Assembly (NCBI GenBank): GCA_026545765.1
Contig: CM048840.1
Span: 83,356,877-83,420,876 of the forward strand
Source of the DNA: Plantago major
Lineage: Eukaryota; Streptophyta; Magnoliopsida; Lamiales; Plantaginaceae
Direction of reading: 5' to 3'
DNA: 64,000 nucleotides
The translations under genes were made by a program, and so were the position numbers. Positions 1 through 10,010 of this stretch are shown piece by piece (positions within the stretch are counted from its first letter, which is position 1; each line of letters opens with the position of its first letter). The notes beneath the pieces were generated by a model that saw only the letters and a list, made by a program, of their open reading frames with translations, was not told the origin of the DNA and ran no database searches.

Positions 1-545
1 GTATTTTGGCTAAAACCCTTACTTTTTAAAATTTTGGAATTTTGTTAATTTCGACTAGTTTGAGCAATTGTATGTTTATAAGAAGTATGTAGTAGCTAGT
101 TTAGCTTATATTACGTATTGTGTTAACTTTGAGATGTGCAATTGATATATTTATTGTGAAATTGGATTGTTAGTATAATGTTAGGATGATTGTAAGTATG
201 TAGGGTATTTAGTTTGATATTTTCGTATATGTACTAGGATTAGGAAGATTTACTTGTGTGTTTGGAGACAATTTGGTGATTTTGGTGATTTTAATATAAT
301 TTTTTCGTATTAACATAAAAATAATTACTACTATTTTCATCTACAATTTGTAATGTTAATAGTTAAATGGAAATTTAAAATTTATAAAAATTAATTTTAA
401 TCGTAAAATGCATGTAATTCATAAAATTCTTAACGTATCATAATTAAGAATGTAATTGTAATTGTAATAAAACTAAATACGTAATGCTATACATGTAATT
501 ATAAATCTAATAAATTTAGACGTGTCAGGTTAATCATCCAATTAT
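1..545. other. AT-rich sequence without a recognisable gene (inside or left of the CACTA element)
   Basis: I see no open frame, RNA gene or repeat structure that I can name. The stretch is strongly AT-rich. It precedes the first recognisable transposase codons, so it is probably 5' non-coding or intron sequence of the CACTA element whose left end lies outside the window. Confidence 0.4.
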
Positions 546-546
546 G

Positions 547-3500
547 AATCTCGATCGTTCATGGATGTACCGTCGCACTGTTAATGGCAGTATTCAGTCT
601 AGTTTTGTTGAAGGGGTTGAAGCGTTCATTGCTTTTGCACTTACACATACTACTTGTTTGAGTGGGGGATGATGAAGTGCCCTTGCAGTCACAACAAATG
701 TAGGAACAAGCAATTTTTGTCTCCTACAACGGTAGTCGAACACTTGAAACGTAAGGGGTTCGTGCCTGAGTATGAGGTATTGAGTTATCATGGTGAGACA
801 CCAATACCGTTCATGTCATATGAGAATATCTGGAAGCGTAAAAGAAAGCAGCAAAATAAGATCGGAAGTACTCAAATATGGCTACATCTGATGCTAATTA
901 TGATCATGAACGGTTGAAAGAAATGTTCTTTAATGTTGTTGGCCCTCAGTTCATGGACACCGAGGGGGGTGTAGAGGAGCCACCGAATCCCGAGGATAAG
1001 GTGTTCTTTGACTTGCTGGAATCAGCAAAGAAGCCGATTTGGCCGGGGTGTAAGAAGCACACCGAGTTGTCTTTGTTGGCTCGGCTAATGAGTTGTAAGG
1101 CCTAGGGTAGGCAATCTGAAGCGAGCTTCAATAATTACCTACAACTAATATCGGAGTGTTGACCTGAAGAAAACCCAGTTCCCACCAACTTTTACCAAGC
1201 GAAGAAAAAGATGCGGGGGATGGGGTTGCCTATGGAAACCATAGACTGTTGTCCGGATATGTGCATGATCTATTGGGGCGAGGATGTAGATCTACTGGTA
1301 TGGAAGTTCTGTGGGAAGGACCGCTACAAGCGTTACAAGGAGGGGGCTGCAAAGAAATACCAGAAGAAAAATCTCCCACATAAGAAAATGTGGTACTTCC
1401 CTCTAACACCTCGTTTGAAGAGGTTGTACGCTTCAAGTGTTTGTGCCGATAAAATGTGGTGGCACAAGGAGAGAGTAATCCCGGCGGATGCAGGGGGTAG
1501 AATGGAGCACCCATCAGACTCACCGGCATGGAAAGAGTTCGACAAGACATATCCGGAGTTTGTAACCGAGTCTACAAATGTACGTTTGGGGCTTTGTACG
1601 GATGGTTTTAACCCGTTTGGAAGTGACCGGAAGTACTCTTGTTGGCCAGTGATGTTGACACCGTACAACCTGCCCCCTTGTGAATGCATGAAGGAACCGT
1701 TCATGTTGTTGACTGTGTTGGTGCCCGGGCCAGAAGATCCAGAACTGAAGCTGGATGTGTTTTTGCAGCCCCTAATCAAGGAGCTGATTGAGTTGTGGGA
1801 AAATGGTATCTCGGCATCTGATGTGTCAACCAAGACGAACTTCACCTTGAGAGAAGCACTACTGTGGACCGTGAGTGATTTTTCGACGTACTCCATGCTA
1901 TCTGGAAGGAAAACCGCGGGCTTTCATGCTTGTCCACATTGTTTGGAGGACACTGATGCATTTAGACTGAAGGAGAGCGGAAAGGAATCTTGGTTTGATT
2001 GTCATCGTAGGTTTCTACCAATTAACCATCCGTTCAGGAAGAACAAGAATCAGTTCTTGAAAAACAAAGTAGAGAGGAAAGGGCCCCCGAGACAACTTAC
2101 TGCTGCAGAAATACTTGCCGAGATAGATAGGCTGGGTCTTATGAAAGTGACTGAACTTGGGTGGGAGAAGCATAACAAGAAAATTGCCGACAAATGTGGA
2201 TGGAAGAAGAGAAGCATCTTCTGTGACTTGCCTTATTGGAGCAGTCTTCTTATACGTCACATGTTGGATTTCATGCACATTGAGAAGAACGTGTTCGAGA
2301 ATTGCTTCAACACGATTTGCAACATTCCCTGAAAAACAAAGGATACCGTTAAATCTAGAGCCGAGTTGGATACATGGTGTAAAATCTCTAAGTTGACAAA
2401 GCGGAATGATTAAGGCAAGTGGCCCAAGGCATGCTGCACAATTGACACTGAATCTAGGAACAAACTGTTTGATTGGGTGAGGGGATTGAAGTTCCCCGAC
2501 AATTATGCCTCGAAGTTGGGGCGGTGTGTGGATTTGAAGAAGACGAAGATGTATGGGATGAAGAGACACGATTGTCATGTGTTTATGGAGATGCTTCTCC
2601 CGGCTGCATTTCGAGAACTGCTACCGAAACCTGTATGGATCGCTCTCACCGAGCTGAGCTTATTTTTCAAGAATTTATGCACAACGGTGGTTGACGATTA
2701 AGTGTAAGCAAATCTTGAAAGCAACATACCATTGATTCTATGCAAGCTCGAGCGTATCTTTCCACCGAGCTGGTTTGATTCTATGGAGCACTTGCCGGTT
2801 CATCTCCCACATGAAGTGAGGCTTGCTGGACCGGTTCAGTATCGATGGATGTATCCATTCAAGAGGTGTGAATTTTCCCAAGTCTGAATTTACTTAAAAT
2901 GTCTGAATTTTTCCAAATTACATTCTTTTACCTAAATATATATGCAATTCAGGTACTTGGGGAAATTGAAGAAGTATGTCAGCAACAAAGGTAGGCCTGA
3001 GGGATCGATTGCTAATGCATACGTGCAAGAGGAAGTTGGAACCTTCTGCTCCTATTACTTTGGGGACCACGTGCCGACAAAGACATCTAGGCCGTCTCGA
3101 AACGCAGACAGATTCAAAGTTCAAGAGGATGATGACGTTGCCATTTCAATTTTTAGGGTCTCAGGGAGACCTATGGGACAAGAAAAGAAAGAATGGCTGA
3201 CGGATAGGGACCTGAAGACAGCCCAATATTATGTCCTCTCGGACTGTGCTGAAGTTTACAAATTTATGGTGATTTTTGCTCGGTGAGTAGCTTTCTTACT
3301 ATAACACATAAATTTGAACTTCTAACTACTAGATATCTAATCATATCATCGTGTCCACAGTGTTTTCAAAGAGCGTTGTCTGGAGAAGAATCCAATAATG
3401 GCAGATGACACGCTTGAAGAACTGCTTGAAGAGAAGTTGGAAACAACGTCACATGTCCTTACTTAGTAGCTCTAGCAGAGGGACCAAACAGAAAGGTCTC

Positions 3501-4122
3501 TACATTCTCATCGTACATAGTAAATGGCCTTAGGTTCCACACAACTGACTATGGCCACAAGCAATTGTAGGGTGTGTGTCAGTGGGCAAGATCTAGATGC
3601 AGCTTCTGATTTGTATGATTTCACAGGAAGCTGAAACGAATTGTGCAGCTTGAATATCCCGGTCTGCCTTTGAAAAGAAACTTTCTGTTTGATGTGGATT
3701 GGTATGATCCTACTCCACTTGATACGAGGAAGCACGGGCAGTATGAAATGGTTGACATTAACCATAGGAGGAGGTACCGTACTAAGTACGAACCGTTTAT
3801 CTTGGCGACTCAAGCACGCCAAGTGGTGTTTATTGAATATCCAAGCCAGAAACGCGATAAGGCGGACTGGTTGGAAGCGGTACATATACGGGCCCGCTCC
3901 GGAGTAGAGTACGTTCAGAAGGACAACTCAATCACCAACTCGTACCAAGAAGAGATTGTTGATGAATCAACGAGAAATCCTGAGACTCCACCGAGCTCGA
4001 GCACGGGCCAGTCACATGTCTGGGCTGACTTACCCCCTGACGATTGCCCCTTTTTAGTTTTGACACCCGGTGCTATGTGGAAGGGGAAGCCGGTGTTGTT
4101 CCCCAACGGCCAGGCACAGTAA
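547..4122 (+). pseudogene. TNP2-like CACTA transposase, multi-exon, broken
   Basis: Domains appear in the family order. A transposase-associated zinc-binding N-terminus spans about 547-917 (WMYRR, then a frame change to KCPCSHNKC and GFVPEYEVLSYHG). The Transposase_21 core is the open frame 1211-2332 (DMCMIYWGED, TDGFNPFG, LLWTVSDF, FHACPHCLEDT, LDFMHIEKNVFEN). A DUF4218-like part spans 2477-2866 and continues after an intron at about 2953 (YLGKLKKYV). After a second intron (GTGAGT at 3285, acceptor before 3361), a DUF4216-like part spans about 3625-3960 (FDVDWYDP, ILATQARQVVFIEYP). The family catalyses cut-and-paste transposition. Frame changes near 660 and 900, a stop at 1103 and stops around 2332-2400 and 2700 make it a pseudogene. 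Confidence 0.8.
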
Positions 4123-4433
4123 GTACATATTATGCATTTGTAGAACATAACTTAAGACAAGTATATGCCACATACCATTGATTTAACTATATATACTAAT
4201 GAATATTTATTTCTTGTCTTTCTCATTGATACGCTTTTATTTCTCGATGCTTAGGTAACTTTGACCTTTTTAGGGACAGGAGGGAGTTACCTGGCGCTGG
4301 CGGCGAGAAGTGGTCACATGTCTCGGAAGGGATGAAGGCTTTTTACTTCGATGAGTTGTGGGTAAGCTTACATGTTATAATGCTTTATTTGTTGTTTTAA
4401 TCGTTGTATTAATGTGCGTGGCATGTTAGCCAC

Positions 4434-4560
4434 TATATGTGAGTGGTATGTTAGCCACTAAACTTGGGTGATATGTTAGTCACCATTGTGTTAGTAAATT
4501 TTAGGACAATCTGAGTGGTATGTTAGCCACTGAACTTGGGTGATATGTTAGTCACCATTA
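4434..4560 (+). repeat. Short tandem duplication in a CACTA intron
   Basis: A unit of about 46 bases (GAGTGGTATGTTAGCCACT followed by AACTTGGGTGATATGTTAG and TCACCATT) occurs twice, at about 4440-4485 and 4511-4558, with a partial third copy just before. Each unit contains small inverted repeats of the kind AGTGG/CCACT and GGTGA/TCACC. Confidence 0.6.
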
Positions 4561-4900
4561 ATGAACTTGTTGCATGTGTTATCTTGAAATTGTTGTCTTC
4601 ATTTACCTTGTGTAATTTCTATCTTGTGTGGAATTGTGGTAGAAAACCTACTACATTTCCAATGCCATGCTTCCCCAGTTGTGGTCGGTTTTCGAGAGGC
4701 TAGGGTCAGACCTCTATAGCAAAATGGTTCATGCTGCGAAAAAATGTAGAGACAAGGGCACTAAGCCATTGTTTATAGGGGATGAGGAGTGGGCGCATTG
4801 GGTGGAATCTTGGAGGAACCCCTCGTGGATCAAAGTGGCAAGAACAGAGAACCGACTTACTGAGCCAACTGATGGTACGGGCACTTCCAGACACCATTAT

Positions 4901-6194
4901 CACTACAAGAATTCTGCGAATTGGCGACGGAAAGGGGCGACGGATAGTTATCCATCGCCCCTTAACGAAGGATCGACGATTTTAGCGACGGATATTTCTA
5001 TCCGTCGTTAAGGCTGTTGACTTGTAAAGAAATAAAAAAGAAAAATAGAATTTTAACGACGGATAGATTATCTGTCGTTAAAAGTAATTAAAAAAAATTA
5101 AAATCAGCGACGGATAGATTTATTCGTCGTTAAATAGCGACGGATAAATCTATCCGTCGCTAGAACCCTAAAAACCCTAATATAACACCCCACAACCACC
5201 ATTTTTCCATCTCCCCATCTCCTTCCATTCCACCACCCTCCATTTTCGACCACTTCCACCACCACCACCACCACCTTCCACCGCACCACCACTCCACCCT
5301 CCACCGCACCACCACTCCACCACCGCCCCATCTCCACCGCACCACCATCGATCCACCACTGCCTCCTCCTCCACCATCCTCCTTCCACCGCACCACTGCC
5401 TCCACCACTGCCTCCACCGCCCCATCTCCACCGCACCACCATCGATCCACCACTGCCTCCTCCTCCACCATCCTCCTTCCACCGCACCACCACTCCACCA
5501 CTGCCTCCACCGCCCCACCTCCACCGCACCACCATCGATCCACCACTGCCTCCTCCTCCACCATCTATTCGTCTCCTCTTCGTCCACCACTCCCATCTTT
5601 CAACCACCATGCACCAAATCGTCCAAGACGGATCTGCTCCGATTCAACTCCATCATCTTCGATCTGCTTCGATCCACCTCCGATCCCCGAGATCCACCAC
5701 AAACAGTGGCTGTTTTCTTTTATCTTTTTATACATTTTCTGTATTTTAGCTTAGATATTAAATATTGTATTGTATTATTGTTTATTGAATTTTGTATTAT
5801 TGAATATTGTATAAAATTTTCGATTTATTGTATAATCGTATGAATATTGTAGTTTCGATTTGTCCGATTTGAATATCAACCGTATTATTGTCCGATTTGA
5901 ACGATAAATCAAGATCTCGTTCGATTTATTATATTCTTATTCGAATTTTGTATTCATATACGAATTTTTTTTAAATAGCTATTTAGCGCCGGATAACTAT
6001 CCGTCTCTATATAGATTTTTTTTTTGTTTTTTTTAAAATGGAAGAATCAGCTTTTTAGCGACGGATAAAATCCGTCGCTAAAAAGTCAATGGTTTATCCG
6101 TCGCGATTTAGCGATGGATAAACTATCCGTCGTCCCACTTCCTGTGGGACGACGACTTTTTTATCCGTCGCTAAAACTGTAGATTCTTGTAGTG
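4901..6194 (+). mobile_element. Non-autonomous CACTA element nested in the larger CACTA element
   Basis: The left end reads CACTACAAGAATTC and the right end, reverse-complemented, CACTACAAGAATCT, a 12-bp terminal inverted repeat of the CACTA type. It is flanked by the 3-bp target duplication TAT (4898-4900 and 6195-6197), the hallmark of this superfamily. Both ends carry multiple GCGACGGATA / TATCCGTCG subterminal motifs, also seen in the host element at 7148-7433. No transposase is present. The interior holds a CCACC-rich minisatellite (5230-5620) and AT-rich sequence. Confidence 0.9.
5230..5620 (+). repeat. CCACC-rich minisatellite inside the nested CACTA element
   Basis: C-rich sequence made of CCACCGCACCACC-like units. 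A longer module containing CACCATCGATCCACCACTGC recurs three times, at about 5345, 5444 and 5531, spaced roughly 99 and 87 bases apart. The long open frames on the minus strand here (Gly/Trp/Val-rich) are low-complexity artefacts. The sequence just before it (ACCCTAAAAACCCTAA) resembles a plant 5' transcript end, so a captured host fragment is possible. Confidence 0.7.
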
Positions 6195-7147
6195 TATGGG
6201 TCACGAGCTGTTGTTACAGATCACCAGATGGCGGTTAGTGTATATATTAATTACTTACTACTTGTGTTTTTTGCTTTCATTATCCGTTGTGGAAGATGAT
6301 TTATATGTTTTATGCTTTCAATTCTACTAACTAACTACTTGTTTGCATGTATGTTCTTTAGATCCAGGCTGGGGACCCCAAGACCGCGCTATACTACTTC
6401 AAGAAGGCTAAGCTGAAGGACGGCATTTGGGTGGACGAGAAGTCCGAGCGTATTGCGGTACGTTTCTTTGTTAAGGTTCACATTTGTATTTGTATATTAT
6501 AAGAGATTCCTAAAACTGTATCTCATTTCATATGCACTTTACGATTGCATAGTGAGATCGAGAGGAGGATCGACGGTCGAGAGCTGTCGATTCAAGAGCA
6601 AAACCAGATCTTCTTTGCCGTCAACCCAATGGACAACAAGGGTCGAGTGTATGGAATTGGAAGTTTGGGCCCTACATTGATGGGTCATAGCTTCTCAGTG
6701 TCCCAGGCATCCACACGAGCTGATCTTTTCACACAGGACCAGGTCTAGGAGATGATGACTCCCTCCAAGAGGAGTTAGCTAGAAACAAGGAAGAGATTGA
6801 GCAAACCAAGGCAGCTTACCAGCAAGTGTTTGAGAACCAGGCTCGTATGGCTCAGCAGGTGGATGCTTTGACCCAAATGATCTTGACGACCCAACAACGA
6901 CCGCCTCCTCCGCCTGATTCTTAGTTACATTGGACTTATGTTTATATTGTTTATGCTACATATACACTATTTCATCTTCTGTACGGATATTTAGTCATCG
7001 GTTTGGATAATTTGTATTCGTCGAATCTTTATTGTTAATTAATACAATTTAATTATTTCGGGTATATTATCTACAATGATATTGTGTGAAAAACAGGTGA
7101 AATGTGAAACAGGAATTAAAATTTTTAAAAAAATAAAAAAACATGTT

Positions 7148-7433
7148 TTTTAGCGACGGATAGAAATCCGTCACTAAAAATGCCGACTTTGGGTGAATTA
7201 GGGCTGAGACTTTTAGGGACGGATTACTATCCGTCCCTAAACTGCGATGGAAGGTCAACGGATTTATCCGTCGCCAATCCGTCGTGAATTAGGGACGGAT
7301 TCCTTATCAGTCCCTAATTCGTTAGAGACGCCCGTTTTTAAGACGGGCGTCTCATCCGTCGCCCGATCCGTCGCTTAGGGATTAGCGACGAATCGGGTGG
7401 GCTTTAGCAACGGATAAATCTTTCTAGGTGATT
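7148..7433 (+). repeat. CACTA subterminal repeat block
   Basis: It contains repeated, partly inverted copies of GCGACGGAT, GGGACGGATT and ATCCGTCGC, plus a perfect 11-bp inverted repeat GAGACGCCCGT/ACGGGCGTCTC with a 7-base loop at 7325-7353. In CACTA elements such blocks are binding sites for the element-encoded protein. It lies about 220 bp beyond the last CACTA coding exon, as expected for the right subterminal region. Confidence 0.7.
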
Positions 7434-8550
7434 ACTCTCGATTAAGATTCCGTAGTTAACAACCTTTGTACACTAGTTATCCTCGAAATTAACTAGTAAT
7501 CTTTTATGTGATTGAAAATGACTTCTCAAAGCGATACGACATACGAGTAGTAGTTATAAATTTTGGTTACGGACTTTTAAAAGTAATAGAAAATTACTTT
7601 TTTTGGATATCTATTCCCTCATCCCACACCAGTTGTCCGTTTTTGCCATTTTTGACGTCCCGTTAGGGTAGTCCACTTTCACTTTTTTGCCATTTAAAAA
7701 AATATTATACAATTTTATATTTTCCACTACTTCCAATTAAACAGTTAAACTAACAACTAATAAAATTAGAAGTACACCGCACATGTAATATATAGTACTA
7801 TTATAATATTACTTTCTTTATTTTTCGTGTCGAAAATTATAGTGTAATATTGGGATGAGACGGATGGAGTATTAGTACTTGTTTCGAAAGCGATTAAAAT
7901 GGTCTGAATTTTAATTGAGTTTTAACTGTGAATGATAACTGAATTTTAATTGAATTTAGTTTTGAAAAAAATGTGTTTGAGGTGGAATTAAAGTTGTATA
8001 TATTCTATAGGGTTATTATATATGGTAGTGAAGTGATGTGTTTAAAAGTTTTTAAGATTATTTGATGGTTTTAATATTATTTGATTGGTTTAATTAAAAA
8101 AAGAATACCGTTCAACATGACTAAAATTATATAACAAATATAATGAGAATGATAACTCGATTAAAATCAATTTTAACCACGAGTGAAAGAGACTCTCATT
8201 GTTTCCTATTTATTTGAAAACCCCATCAAATTTTCATGATCCAAATGTAAATAAATACAACCAGTTGTAAAGTGTAAAGTGAGGATGAAAAAAGCACAAA
8301 AAAAGGTAAAAGAGAGAGAAGGAAGAAGGAAGGTAGCAGTGCAATCAATAATTGAAAGAAGATAAAAAGAAAGAATCAATTTTTACAGACCTGATTACCT
8401 GACCTGACATGGAGGTAGAAGACAGCTAGCTTCTACACGCAGAATCCCAAAGAAGAAAGAAAGAAAACGAAAATTAAAAAAAAATCTGTGTCCTTTTTTA
8501 TCTTCTAGTATTAAAAACAGGCAGCACATCGATGCACATGCACTTGTTGT
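7434..8550. other. Intergenic DNA upstream of the methyltransferase gene
   Basis: No gene is visible. The stretch holds the MITE at 7612-7871, then AT-rich sequence with repeats of the kind TTTTAATTGA (about 7905-7960), and a purine-rich strip at about 8280-8480 (GAAGAAGGAAGG, AAGAAAGAAAG) directly upstream of the putative core promoter. Confidence 0.5.
7612..7871. mobile_element. Stowaway-like (Tc1/mariner) MITE
   Basis: The left end reads TATTCCCTCATCCCAC. The right end, reverse-complemented, reads TACTCCATCCGTCTCATCCC. These are diverged forms of the common plant TACTCCCTCCGTCCC terminus with a TA target. The interior is AT-rich, about 260 bp, without coding capacity. The divergence between ends suggests an old insertion. 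Confidence 0.65.
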
Positions 8551-8554
8551 ATTG

Positions 8555-8568
8555 CTATATCTATATAC
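8555..8568 (+). promoter_or_regulatory. Putative TATA region of the methyltransferase gene
   Basis: CTATATCTATATAC lies about 150 bp before a plausible 5' UTR splice donor (8719) and is followed by pyrimidine-rich, leader-like sequence. Placement is by inspection only; there is no transcript support. Confidence 0.35.
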
Positions 8569-8718
8569 TGCATCTCACTTGTACACCTCCAAATCACTAT
8601 CTATCCTTCACTCTGTCCCCAATTCGGAATTTTTTTTTCTAGCTTCGATTGGATTCTTGCAAGAAAGACCTCTCTGTATATACAAACATACTTATATAGT
8701 TGAAGGTTCCTTTGTGAG

Positions 8719-9988
8719 GTATTACTGTTTTCTTTGGTTCTTGAATCTTGATTGTTGACAACTTATCTAAATCTTGGATCTTGCTTCGTGTTTCTGCATT
8801 TTGGTGAAGACATTCGCATTATTTCTTGATTTGGTCTCCAACTGTTTGTTGAAATGCCAATTCGACTCTGTTCCTGTCATGATTTGCTGATTTTGCTATC
8901 ACCTTCTTTGCATTCCTGTTTCGGATTAGAGCGGATGGAAATGTTTTACGAAAATTGGGAAAAAAAGGACTATCTTTGTTTACTGTTTATGACAAAGTAG
9001 ATCTGAGTCTCTCTCTCTCTCTAAATCTTTTGTTAATGCTATCTTTGATGTCTGTATTTTGATCCCATATGTGAATATTGGAGGTCAATTAGCATAGACT
9101 GTTTATACAGTGTGAGTATAAGAGAATTGGTGCTTCAGAGTGGTTCTTGACTTTTTACCAGCTTTCCTTCATTAGAAGAGATGATGATTAAACTACTTTA
9201 TCTGTACCTGTCTATCTATTCATCTTTATATAAAATTATGCATGTAGACATACCAATGTCTGTAGTGCAGTGGCTTTATCTTGATTCTTGCTCATACTTT
9301 TTCTTTTTCTTGCATGGTTACAGTTAGTTAAGATTGATTGTCCATTCTTTTCTCATATTTCCCTTGATTAGTGGTGAAGAGGGCCCTCATTAGGAACCGA
9401 ATTCATAAAAGGTTGGGCCCAAAATGAGAAAATATTGAGGCACAGTGTCATCAAAAAGTGATGTGGGTCTGTTCTTAAATGATTTCTTGTCCACTAGATC
9501 TGAATAGTCCGATGTTTTTCTTTGACTCTGGATTTTTTGTTTTTTGGTTGTTTTAGACTAAACTCTCGGATCACTTATCATTTATTCTTATTGTAAAGAA
9601 ACTCTTTCCCTAGGTTGGTAGTTACTGTTTGGATTAACAACTCAATTTGGCTTTAGTTGTAGCTTGTAGGAGGTTTTTATTGCTGAGGCATCACATCGGC
9701 TCAAGTCTTGATTTGTTGCTGTGTGCACTGGATCCTTATTTTGTATGCATAGGACAAATGTGGCATGATCCTTTTTTTTTCTTTTGTTTCTTTTTTCGAA
9801 GCTTTCTATGTACATGTTTCTTTACTCTTTTATAATTTATAGTATTTCGTTTTTAACGATGTTGTAATCAACAATGGTTTTGATGAAGTCATTGTTTTCG
9901 GATGGAATAATTATGGCGTTCTTCCCCCCTAAACAGCTTCATTTATTGCATGCAGTGAGTTTTCATCTTGCCTCTTTTCATGATGCAG
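8719..9988 (+). other. Probable 5' UTR intron of the methyltransferase gene
   Basis: A donor-like GAG/GTATTA at 8719 and an acceptor-like TTCATGATGCAG ending at 9988 bracket 1.27 kb of T-rich sequence with no coding frame. The acceptor is 22 bases before the ATG at 10011. Long leader introns are common in plant housekeeping genes. The donor is one of several possible sites. Confidence 0.4.
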
Positions 9989-10010
9989 ATTGTGAACAGA
10001 TAGGGACACA

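Larger units (their letters stand above)
4256..6924 (+). pseudogene. Second CACTA gene, Transposase_24-like (plant Ptta/En/Spm), disrupted
   Basis: Exons can be followed at about 4256-4361, 4643-4900, 6198-6231, 6361-6457 and 6552-6924. Recognisable pieces include WAHWVESWRNPSW, GDPKTALYYFKKAKLKDGIW, VNPMDNKGRVYGIGSLGP and a C-terminal Glu/Gln-rich probable coiled coil (EEIEQTKAAYQQVFENQ) ending in a proline run. This protein class accompanies TNP2 in plant CACTA elements and probably binds DNA at the ends. The exon at 4643 is cut by the nested CACTA element at 4901-6194; the flanking sequences would be in frame if one TAT target copy and the insert were absent. A frameshift near 6745 breaks the C-terminus. 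Confidence 0.6.
1..7433 (+). mobile_element. Degenerate CACTA (En/Spm) DNA transposon, left end outside the window
   Basis: Two genes typical of plant CACTA elements lie in tandem: a TNP2-type transposase (547-4122) and a Transposase_24-like gene (4256-6924). They are followed by a block of short direct and inverted repeats built on GCGACGGATA/TATCCGTCGC (7148-7433), which is what CACTA subterminal regions look like. The right end is placed near 7433, where the sequence reads TTTCTAGGTG, a poor match to the expected inverted CACTACAAGA end; this boundary is tentative. Frameshifts and stops indicate an inactive copy. A second CACTA element is inserted at 4901-6194. Confidence 0.75.

Noticed and set aside
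1230-1896. Minus-strand open frames over the CACTA transposase
   Set aside because: Shadows of the plus-strand transposase, which has clear family motifs.
5104-5610. Long overlapping minus-strand open frames rich in Gly, Trp and Val
   Set aside because: They are translations of a CCACC minisatellite; three frames are open at once, which is a low-complexity artefact.
9647-9835. Small frame in the leader intron
   Set aside because: Phe/Leu-rich product of a T-rich intron.
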